A stretch of 64,000 bases of DNA from Echria macrotheca (Eukaryota > Ascomycota > Sordariomycetes > Sordariales > Schizotheciaceae), in the NCBI GenBank assembly GCA_030411725.1, contig MU839854.1:63670-127669 (forward strand). Reading direction: 5' to 3'. Numbering within the stretch: position 1 is the stretch's first letter; each line of letters opens with the position of its first letter. Both the position numbers and the translations under genes were made by a program. Shown one piece after another: positions 45,610 through 55,187 of this stretch. The notes beneath the pieces were generated by a model. The model searched no databases, was not told the DNA's origin, and worked only from the letters and a program-made list of their open reading frames with translations.

Positions 45610-46155
45610 CGCATCTTTCAGCATATCATGAGATCAGGAAAAAAAAAACAATACCCATAGGCCCATACATTGACTTCAATGCCGAGTGGAGATCCAGCTC
45701 TTCTCATAAATATAAAATTCCTACACCTGGTCTCTACCAGCCGCAACCTCTGTGCCGACACTAGCAAATACAAGTATGTAGGTACATACTTCAACTGGAG
45801 AAGAACGGCACGCTATATTTCTTAGATAGGCAAATACTGGGCCACATCTGGCTCAGGGGCTTCACGTGCCAGTGTTGAGACGAGAGGCCTTTAACGGTAT
45901 TACTTTCCCCCTCGGGTTCCGGTTGCCTTTGAAGTTGAAATATTCCTCGGCCCCTTCGGACCAAGATGAACCAGCCAAACCAACTATCACCACTGTCTAT
46001 TGTCTGGACTTAACAGACTGCATCTTCAAAAAACCTGAAAGAGTGCCAAGGTTCAATTCACATAATATACTCCTGGCTGATGCCTTTTAGCGATTCCGGA
46101 TGACCAAATCCCTTCTTGAATGTTCCCCTGACACCACTTGAGCACTCTCTCGGTC
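45610..46155 (+). repeat. Repeat half A, not RIP-mutated
   Basis: Matches 38,505-39,248 along its length, lacking the insertion at 38,607-38,797. A 74-codon frame (45,866-46,090; LRREAFNGITFPLGF, LADAF end) lies in it and would be the original coding content, if any; no family recognised. The right boundary near 46,155 corresponds to the centre of the joined copy. Confidence 0.7.
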
Positions 46156-46234
46156 GGTCCGGCATGACCAACCCTAATTTCCATTGCTCAACCCATCGTC
46201 GTCACCTGCGCATCCATAACCTCGACCAATGCCA

Positions 46235-48334
46235 TCACCAGTTCCTCATTGACAAATCCCACGCTTCCAATGTTGCATCGATCGTCGCCACACGCGCACT
46301 CATATCCCGCTCGAGGGCGGCTAAAATATTCTTTACTCTCTCTTCTGCAGCGGTGAAAACTTCCGGAGGGGGTGTGACAACTTTACACCCACCAAGTTCA
46401 ACAAGTCTAGCCGCGAAGACCTTTATGTCTTCATGCATCCCTATTTCTGCGTTTGTCAACCGAACGGGGAATGACTTCATCCTGGCCAATGTTTCCTGGG
46501 CCTTTTCCATGGTTATCAGAATCGAACGCTTCGTCGCCGCATTTTCGCCGAGCTTATGCAGCTACTTTTGCAGCTTCTCAAAGGTAATTATCATGTCTTT
46601 GACCCGACGAACGATCTCTCGACTCGAATCTTCCCAGGCAGCGTACACCTTCCTCATCTGAGACTTCAGGCCGTCAAGGGCCTCCTTGTACCTATCGCTG
46701 GGTTTGGACTCGCGCGACAAGCTTGGCAGCTCAAATCGCAGTGGAGGATGAAGAGCGATCGAGATCGGGGCTGTGTCGCTGGTGGGGGGAGCCAGGACCA
46801 TTCTAATGCAATTCCGCCAGGCGAAAGGATCAAGCGTTCTGGGAACCGCGTCACTAGTGACGAGATAGGATGCCACGGCCAGACAGAAGACGCCACAATC
46901 GTCGAAGTTGTCCTGTTGCGGGGAAAGTCCTTCTTGGCGACGGAACTGTTTCCACTCGCCGAGATCCAGCCGATCCAGAAGCAGCTCAAGGCGCTCGAAT
47001 GCCGCTTTGTTGGACTCAGAAGCTGTGTCACTAAGTGAGTCGTAGACATTGACACACTTCGCTGCCACATCCACAACGGCGAGAACCCAGTGGTTGTCCC
47101 GAACGAGGAGGGGGAGGAGGGCCACTTTCAGCGCATCACCAGCCTGGGTAATGCGGGCGCGTTGTCTGAAGACATCCCCGGCGTCGACGGTAAGAGGGCT
47201 GATGTGCGTGATGGCCGGATTGGCGAGGGTGAGGAACGCCAAATCGAAGTCGATGACGGTGTCGTCAACCCACTGGCCCGGAGCCAGAAGGTCTGATGGT
47301 TTGCGGTAGTGAGGTATGGGGCCTAGGAAATTCCGTAGTACATCGGGAACTTGGAGTGCCTGTCCATTTGCCGTATGCTGAGCGTCAGCGGGCTCCGGGC
47401 CGGCATCAACACCCTCGATAGTGATGACTGTAGCTCCACTGGGGCTCTCGACGGGGTCTTCAGGCGAACCGAGTCGGAATTGATGTCTATCAGGAGTCGT
47501 TGAGGCGATCGCGAGACTATCATTAACGCGATCTAGGGCAGTATCGTCAAAACGATCCGGTGATTCCTCTCGACGCCCGGTCTCAGCGTCCTGGATGTCG
47601 ACGGTTGTCGAGTCCGCATCAGAAATGACATCCGGGGCGCCACCTTCGGAGCTGTAGCCGTCTCCTTCTTCGATGAGCAGCTGCCCAGCATCTGTAGGGG
47701 GGCGCGAAGAAGCATCGAGGGTCTCAGGTACGGGTCGGCCACGCTTGGAAAGGTCCTTGGAAGGGAGTTGTTTCCGGGCCTTTCGCTTTGCGGGACGCTG
47801 GGAGGCATCTAGGGCAATCCGGGAAGCTTCTGGAAGACGTTTCGCATCCAGCACTTCCTTGGCACGGTTGATATCGTTGTTGCAAATGGCCCTGTCCAGC
47901 GCCACTCCGATGTAATCTTTGCGTTCACCCGAGGGATCCTTCCTTCTCGCTGCCTCATCCCGAATCGCTTCGACCGTTTCGACAAAGGAGTGGTTCATGG
48001 CCATAGTACTTAAGGTGTAGAAAAACTCTCTTGCCTGGAAGCCGAATGCATTGCAAATATCATCCGGCAGCACTTTCCAGCGGACGCAGGCCTTCGTCAA
48101 TGGCGCGACACAGCGGTCATGGAGATCGAGGCGCTTGGCCCCGGCTCTAGCAAGAACGTCGATGTAGGTGTTCTTCTGTTTGTCCGGAAGCGCATGGATG
48201 AGCTGGGTTGTCGACTCGAGGCCGTGACGCGAGAGAAGACTCTGGTGCAGCTCGAGAAATTCGCGGTCGCTTCGCGTAACGAGCGCGTCGATTTGTTGCC
48301 TGACTCGCTCGACATCCTCCCGAGAAAATGACAT
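46235..48334 (-). CDS. Ulp1/SENP-like (C48) cysteine protease with in-frame TAG near the C-terminus
   Basis: ATG 48,334 opens 590 codons without an intron. Residues 1-170 are helical, 170-330 a charged disordered linker, and 345-500 the C48 protease fold: GQWVDD (353-358, the WLND-like entry), NHWVL with catalytic His 415, VYD with Asp 432, QQDNFDDCG with oxyanion Gln 474 and Cys 480. The triad is complete, so de-SUMOylase or related deconjugase activity is plausible. The frame hits TAG at 46,562-46,564, then stays open in the same frame for 108 more codons to 46,235 (helical, KAQETLARMK, ending EAWDLSMRNW). This suggests a ~699-residue ancestral protein with one nonsense change, or recoding. 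The stop is well after the catalytic domain, so the short form may work. Stand-alone C48 proteases of this type also occur in some fungal transposons. Confidence 0.75.
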
Positions 48335-51300
48335 CGTCGGTGACGAATAGCTCCTTGCGCGAGGCTTAATCGTGGGAGAACAACTCGAACGGGAAAAAAA
48401 AATGGGCGATTCGAAAGTAGGAGATATGACAGAGGCGGAGAGACGAGATTGAAGCTTTAAAATTGCAATCGCGCCCTGCTCAAAATGTCACACTTGAGTT
48501 CCGGGAAGGAGTGACCCAGAATGGGCACGGCACCCCGCCCGTGACACGAAGAACTTCGCGCGACCACTGACAAACAGCCGAATGCACCCGACGACGACAT
48601 CGCATCCCCACATCAACGATTAAATGACAAGATGCAGACTGTGGTACTGCATACCGCCTCAAAGAAAACAGCCGGGGAAGTGGAGATTACAATGGACTTT
48701 GCATTAGTGTGGCAGCTGACACATGGTTGACGTTAGGCGGAGACGGAAAGTAGCTTCGCAGTCACGGGTCCCTCGTGGTTTATTTTTTCGAATAACCAGC
48801 GCGTTTGGAGCCGACACGCGTGCGCACGTGATGTAAGCGGGGTTCGGGTAGTCAGCTAACCGGGGTTCGGGTGATTAGCTAGCCCAGACCTTCAGTAATG
48901 AAACCCAGGGCATTCGATAGTTGCATAAAATGGATTCGCGAATATCGTCTAACTGCACACCTTAAATCCGGCGTCCGGCAGTTCTTCCCGACCAACAAAT
49001 GGCCTGTAACCCTCTCCATGTCCAGTTTAACGATGACTGCATTTGACTCTGATGATAACTGTAGCCTCGTAATAATAATAAGCTATATAGTTTCTAACTG
49101 TGCGAGATCTTGACCTCGCTTCAACTTTGCAACGTTGCTGTCTTCAAAAACACGAAGATCCGGAACAAGGGATTGCCGTCACACCGGCCTTACTCGGTAA
49201 CGTCGCGAGTATCTGTACAAAATCGTTGGACCTCATGTGCAAAGTCTCAGAGAAGGCAATGCAGCCACAAAGCAATCCGAATGTCGATTGGGGCCCATGA
49301 GCCCATCATGCATTTCCGTTTTTGATACATGGCTAAACTTATATGTTATTAGGGTGTTTATTACATTCTCGGTTTGGAGCTGTTTTGGATCTCAAGTATG
49401 GCCTTGGCTACCTGAGTCTTAAAACAAAATCACCGACTTACGGCCCTCGGGAGTTCAATATGGCTTTCTCACAAGCGCTTAACCCGAACCCGGTTAAGTT
49501 CGTCTGATTTCCGGATTGCCCATCATGGCATGGCCTGGCCGTAGGCCCGGGAATTAACCACCCATGAGTTACCTATGAGTTCCTTGATTTTTTCTTTTTC
49601 TTCTTTTTTTTTTTTTTTTTGTGGGGGGGGGGGCGGGCGGATGCCCATGGGTAATTGCCAGGCTTGTGTGACCTGGAGAGTGACATCGATCGTTTTTTCT
49701 TTGGAAACAACCCGCACCGAGGTACATCCTAGAGTTAGGGTACCTTAGCTGAGATCTACGCCTATACTTACCTCAGGAACGGACTTGACGTATCGGTAGT
49801 CCAGAGATTAGTGAAACTGGATTCCTTTGACATCCCTACGTTAGTTCATATATAAATACAGTGAAACCTGGGGTGCATACATGGTCCTCCGAGCGAACCC
49901 AACCGTATCTCTGTCCATAACGGCCCTCCGGGCGGCTCTAAAATCGACTAACATTCTCGAACCAAACGCCACACACTTGGTTCTCAGATCATCACAATCC
50001 TAGGTAGCGACGGACTGCATTAGAACCAGTGAAAACTAGCTGCTTTCCATTGAAACAGGGATGCAACATCAAACCATCCGCCAGTAACTGACAAAAACAA
50101 GGCACGGGTTACTGCTAACTCATCGGGCTCCCAGCAGTCCGAAGAGCTAAGTCACTTATGGTACTTACACCCCGGGCGTATGCAAACAGGCAGGGCAGTA
50201 TCAGAAGCCCAACGAAGTGCTTTAGCGATCGCACCTATTGCCGTGAGTCAAGCCTCTATACTGGGGCTACCAGTCCGGGCGGAGGTTTCAATTTTCTGTC
50301 AGTTAGCTCTGTAAAGCGAGTTGAATCCGGCGATGCTTTGGTAGACATATGTTTCCCTATCCATGGCGTACCTTTCCGAGGCTGGAAGGGGTCTGTAAAA
50401 GCTTAACGCTGGTTGTGAGACTTACAAGGTTGCAGATCAGCACTGGAACGGGACGTCACCAGTATTATATTATCGAAAGGGAGAGCTTGCAAGACGCTGA
50501 CAGCCTAACGTCGAAAACGGTACATTGAGACAACGACTGTTCTCTGGGTAAACTGACCTACCCTGTACTGCTCTTGAATACCCTGTACTGCTCTTGAATA
50601 AAATCAAAAACACTCCGGTGGCTGTCTCCACAGATGCCGTGCCCCATCCCATTTTTGAACTCTCCGGAGCTAGGAGGGCAACTATGCATACCCCTATCCA
50701 TCATGCCCCCGCGAACGGATAGACCGTCACCAAAATCGGCGGTCAACAGCATTTCCTTCTACTTCTCCCTGCGGATTCTCTAACTTATGCGCTATCGTCA
50801 GTCGCTTCGCGCGAGCCGACTCTGACTTGAAGCCCGCTCAGTGAGGGACAGCGTTACGATACTCTGGGGTGCGACCTCCGATAACTCCCTCTGTGGGGCA
50901 ATCCTGATGCCAATTCCAACTCGGTTGATGCAGTTTCTTCTCCCCGCAATGTTCAGCTGGGCTCAGTTCATGAGTCACGCCCTGACCGACCAAGATGGTG
51001 TCAACGGCGGGCCGCAGTTAACGGGTACATACCTACAGTTGGCAAAGCAATCCAGGTCCTTGTTGACAGTCAGACGGCAACAGAAAGCATGATCCTATTT
51101 ACACAGATCCCCGGTGGCTTTTTTTACTGCTGACTGCCACTGGTAGTCTCCCCTGCCTCTCGAGCTACATGTCCACATCTATCTTCTCCTTCCCTTGCGG
51201 AACTAGGTGACATCTCTTCGCATTCAGCCGGGGAGACCGAATGCAGCCCCGAGAAGCCTGGTTCGTGACCCGGCCTTAGCAAAGAGACCTAGCGGAGTGG

Positions 51301-51449
51301 TTGCCGGGTATTGCCTGAGAGATAAGCCTACCTAGGTAGGTACCTACCATGTACGCCTGCAATTACAATGTTTTAACCACACGGAAAACCGGCATAGTCT
51401 CAGACCAGCGTCGGAAAAAAGTATCCAAATCAAGTCAAGATTCCCAACT
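48335..51449. other. 3.1 kb without a recognisable gene
   Basis: Frames up to 83 codons only (for example 50,158-50,406 and 50,841-51,092, plus), with no domain. The first ~300 bp upstream of 48,334 are the likely protease promoter. Notable sites are a GGTTCGGGT direct repeat near 48,840-48,870, a poly-T next to poly-G tract (49,603-49,631), an exact 20 bp tandem duplication (50,561-50,600) and a CCTACCTAGGTAGGTACC palindrome near 51,330. Confidence 0.4.
50561..50600 (+). repeat. Exact tandem duplication, 2 x 20 bp
   Basis: CCCTGTACTGCTCTTGAATA occurs twice with no spacer and no mismatch, a recent slippage or duplication event in non-coding DNA. Confidence 0.95.
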
Positions 51450-52766
51450 CTAACTGCTATCCGGTGCGGAGACCTCGGAATACCCATCGCTGTCCACCAC
51501 CATCAAGTCATCTACGATTTCGTTTTGGGCCTGCTGGACTTCATGCCACCTCACAATCGCAAGGACATGGCAAAGTGCACACAACCTTCCTTCGGGCGAC
51601 TGCAGGTTGTAAAACCTTGTGCTTTCCACGTAAACACACGTGTCCTTCTGGTTGTCCTGGACCTTTTGCTTCTGTAAAGCCTCATTAGGGAGATCGAGGT
51701 ATTCCATATAATCGCGGCCAAATTCAAAATGAAGAAAGCACACGTATGTGCTGGTTGCCGCGATGATGAAGAAGCTGCAAATATACGTTAGTGTGACATC
51801 GCCTCAGAGGCTCAGGAGTGCAAGGGCATACTGGTCCTCGACATAATCCCTGTTCCCCTTCCATGTGATGACGGCTTCACCAAGATACTGAGCCAATGTC
51901 TCGTTGGAAATGACGGGAGTGTACGATCTCGTTTTCTCGTCGAAAATGAAACGATTTGCACGCTTTGCCTCGATAGAAGCCAGGTATGGGTGATGCATCT
52001 CCCAACCTAGGCCCTGTCGCCGGTGCCAGGCCATACCGCCGTCATCTACTGCTGTGATCGTAAACCTCCCGGCGATTTGGGTGCGTGTCAGCAGACGGCC
52101 CACTCGCGGGCGAACCTCGAATTCGGTCCCAGGCTGCTCGAGGCACAGACTCAGGGCGAATTGCAGAAAAGAAATGATCAGATGCACTGTTACTTCCTCC
52201 GGCATGTTCCTTCGCGCTTCGTAATCGTCCTCGTCGGGATCGTTCGCATCTACCTCGAATTCGGAGGACGAAGTCATAACGGTCGGCGAAGAACCAGGGA
52301 TTGCATTCGCCGAATTGACGTGATTTTCGTGGACGACTTGCTTTCTCTCTCGCCGGGGCTGAACTCTAACTGCCTCGGGATGCCCTGCATGCGCTGCCCG
52401 TGCGAGCGCTGCCCAGAAAAAGCCGTTCGGCAGGCGCATGAGTTCACCTTCAGGCTTGTTGCCCAGTTCAGGAGGCGTGTGTCCGACAAGGTTGGCAAGT
52501 TTGGTCCGGTTGAGTTCCTGGTAACAAGACGAGTTGCCCTCGGGCTTGCACACCGGACAGGATCCATCGTGTTCAGCCTTGAGGATGGGCAAGAAGGGGC
52601 GCTCCGGTGATCTCAAGAGTCGGTAGGCAACAAGATGGCTTTCGGTCCAGCGACTGGGTGGCTTTGCGACGTCAGCAAGTTGCAAGACGACTTGAACTCG
52701 GCCTTGCTGCTCTGACAAAAACGCGAGGTCTTCAGGTGTGCGTGCTGCATAGGAATTGGACGGCAT
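51450..52766 (-). CDS. Uncharacterised fungal protein, possible PD-(D/E)XK-like motif
   Basis: Exon 1 52,766-51,832 and exon 2 51,774-51,450 give 419 residues. The 57 bp intron is GTATGC...CACTAACG...TTTGCAG, and splicing joins YVEDH to FFIIAATSTYVCFLHF. ATG 52,766 (MPSNSYAARTPEDL) is the only good start. The N-terminal part has a CPVC...C possible metal pair and an acidic linker (DANDPDEDDYEARR). The C-terminal part is well structured: WEMHHPYLASIEAKRA, LGEAVITWK, then STRFYNLQSPEGR and CHVLAIVRWHE. The IEAKR in a beta-strand context resembles the E-x-K of the PD-(D/E)XK nuclease superfamily, with no further catalytic signature seen, so this is tentative. It is intact and transcribed in the same direction as the C48 protease 3.1 kb away. 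No known pathway. Confidence 0.65.
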
Positions 52767-53823
52767 CTTGACGGTTTGCGAAGTTTGGAAGAGTCAACTC
52801 ACATGGAGGGGTCAGATCTCTGGGAGCTCGCCCGATGTCTCGTTGGGCATCAAGAATACTGGCGTCCAAGGGGAAAGGGGGTGAGTGGCTGAGGTGCATG
52901 AATACCGTGCGAAAACACCGTAACACGTGGCGGCAGATACTTGTGGCTTAGCTGAATTATTTCACCGCACTAACTGACAGGAACTTTGGACGTTGGGAAC
53001 GAAACAAAATTGACGCCTATTTAGCGCCGTGGGGTTTCTCCGAAGTTGCCGTCGACCAACCACGCAATGTTTGACCACGTCTAGTAATTACCTTAGCCAC
53101 GAAGACAACATATCATACATTTGTCTTAAAAAGGAAGAACGGCAGGGAGTTTGGAGGTGGCTTGGAATCCACAAGACACAGATCAATCCATCTGCGGTGG
53201 TTAGGGGGGGGGGCTGCAGGACCACAAACACCCCACGAGTAAGTTTACTTCCGTTTCTGGGGATATGCAATACATCCGGGGACCTGGACCTTTTGACTGG
53301 ATCTAATAGTGCCCAGACCTGTTTTTGGTGCAATGGTCATAGATTAGGCAATGTTTGGTACCTACCTAGGAAGGTAGGTATCCAGTACACTTTTTCCATT
53401 ACGATGGTCGCTAGCTTGTTTGGCCGACACGCACCGCCAATCTGGCTGCCAAGGGAACCTAGGTTACGATGCAAGAAGAGCGCAGACAGGGCACTGGGAA
53501 GACAGCTTGATTCTTCGAAAGAAGATTTGCCAGGGGAAATACCAGCCGATGCGAGAGGTCACGTGCTCTTTGAGTGGTTCACACTTCCCATCGTCTTTCT
53601 TATTAAAACAGTCACTGGACCTGTCCCGGAGCTGTCAAGCTTTGTTAATAAGGTATCTATGCTCGGTCTCGCCTCTCTCAGAGCCTTGGAACAGATCCCA
53701 CCTGCGTAACAATGAGCCTGCTGAAGAGTCCGATGATTATTTTTGAAACACCTAATAAAATATGGGTGAGAGAACCTTCAGACTTGCCGCTAAGAATAGA
53801 GCAGCTCTCCAGGCTCTTTAGAC
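52767..53823. other. Promoter region and one long unrecognised open frame
   Basis: About 260 bp upstream of 52,766 are the likely promoter. A 226-codon plus-strand frame (53,029-53,709) has low-complexity composition, a poly-G patch and no domain. It is long enough to mention but not supported as a gene. TACCTACCTAGGAAGGTAGG near 53,360 is an imperfect palindrome like the one at 51,330. Confidence 0.25.
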
Positions 53824-54735
53824 CTAAAAGCGATTGTGTCTCTTCCAAATACGCTCCACCACGCGTCCGTATACATGCTTGGCGAATTGACCACAGCCCC
53901 TAGGAAGACCCATCGACGTCGTGCTGTCTAGCTGATTCACGTGGGAACTCTCCAGGGTGACCTTGTAGCCACCGACGATTGTGTTCTCGATGGCGACGCT
54001 GAAGTCGACGCCGTTCCGGCTAGCAGAACTTGATGGCGTCGTTGTCGACGTGGTAGAAGATGTCGTGGACCTGGCTGTTGGGGTAAATTTAGGGGCCGTC
54101 GGTCTGTAAGAAGAAGGCGTGGGCCTGCTTGTAGTCGGAGATGCGTGTAGCGACATTGGCACTGCCCATATGTTAGACCTGGAAGGAGCACCCCCAGCAG
54201 GATAGCGATACGCACGGACCATGAGGGCCTGTATTTAGCGAGGGCCCCAGGGCCATTCCTCTCTTCCACAAACAACCATCCTTACCTGCACTGCTTCACA
54301 TAGAAGGCCATGGTGTTGATAGGCGGCGCATTGATGGTCGAGCACTCGCAGAACCTCGTCAGGCCGCCGCCCAGCGAGTTGTGTCCCCACATGCGCAGGC
54401 TCCTGGGGTCGCTTTTGCTACGCTTGCAGAGCGTGTCCGGGTTGGCCTGGGGTACATGTGGTGCTTGCTGGACAAGACGACGTGAACGGTGGCGCTGAAG
54501 TCAGCCGTGGTGGCGTACTCAACGCCGCCCTTGACGTACACGCCGGGAGACAGCTCGACCCAAGGGGATTTTGGGGTGCAGCTTCATGTGGTTCTCGCCA
54601 ATCCTGGGCGTCTGGCCGCCCCGGTTCGAGTCCATCTAGTAGGCCCCCGGGGGAAAAGACAAGGTACCGGACGACCCCCAGTTATCCGCGTTGATAGGCC
54701 CTGGAGTTAGGTTTCCGCTAGCACAGGTGCTGGGT
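53824..54735 (-). pseudogene. GH49 dextranase-type gene, multiply broken
   Basis: Read on the minus strand the pieces follow the order of GH49 dextranases: CASGNLTPGPINADNWG, FPPGAY, a TAG where the family has Trp, MDSNRGGQTPRIGENHMKLH, a frame change, then VELSPGVYVKGGVEY, a frame change, SLRMWGHNSLGGGLTRFCE, INAPPINTMAF, GTAAGG (old intron donor), and ISDYKQAHAFFLQTDGP, a TAA, IYPNSQVHDIFYHV and DNDAIKFC, TAG. In the family these are the beta-helix segments around the catalytic aspartates (the VHD...DND stretch). GH49 enzymes are secreted and cut alpha-1,6-glucan. At least three stops and two or three frameshifts rule out function. Both ends are eroded and no signal peptide is left. Confidence 0.75.
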
Positions 54736-55187
54736 ACACGCTGAGGGGGGGGGGGGGGGGATGGATGGAATTTTAGCGTCTACCTGACTATCTGCACAGG
54801 CCCGACCAGCACGGTCGATTAGACGTCCTCGCGACGGCGGCCGAGGAAGCTTGCTGACCAAGAAAAGAGAAAAGGGAGCCTATTTACACCGAGTCCACCG
54901 GGGTGGAGGCATTGGTGAACAAGATGCGGAAGGAGTTCGAGGACCCGAAGACATTGCCGTATTACAATTTGTGAGGCCCCTCCTCTCCCGCTCTTTCTGA
55001 CGCTGCAGCTACTGCATGAGTTGACATGTGCTGACTCCGCATTGTTAGACGGTTGGTGTATGCCCGAAAGCCGAAATGAGGGATGGCGGCGTTAACGGGT
55101 TTCACAATGGCGAGGCGTACGGCAAAGGCTGGACTGCGGTTAGGATGTCTGGGAATCTGATGGTTGTCTTTCCCAAGTTCCACCACG
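54736..55187. other. Short debris between GH49 and HET loci
   Basis: Contains a run of 16 G near 54,746, and a plus-strand frame 54,903-54,974 ending KMRKEFEDPKTLPYYNL, which looks like the tail of a lost gene. Nothing else is supported. Confidence 0.3.

Noticed and set aside
46116..46661. 181-codon plus-strand frame
   Set aside because: Antisense shadow of the C-terminal extension of the C48 protease gene.
52023..52610. 195-codon plus-strand frame
   Set aside because: Antisense to exon 1 of the 51,450-52,766 gene, which has a good intron and conserved-looking segments.
53029..53709. 226-codon plus-strand frame as a gene
   Set aside because: Long, but with a poly-G patch, no domain, no convincing context, and an atypical composition; listed only in the gap description.
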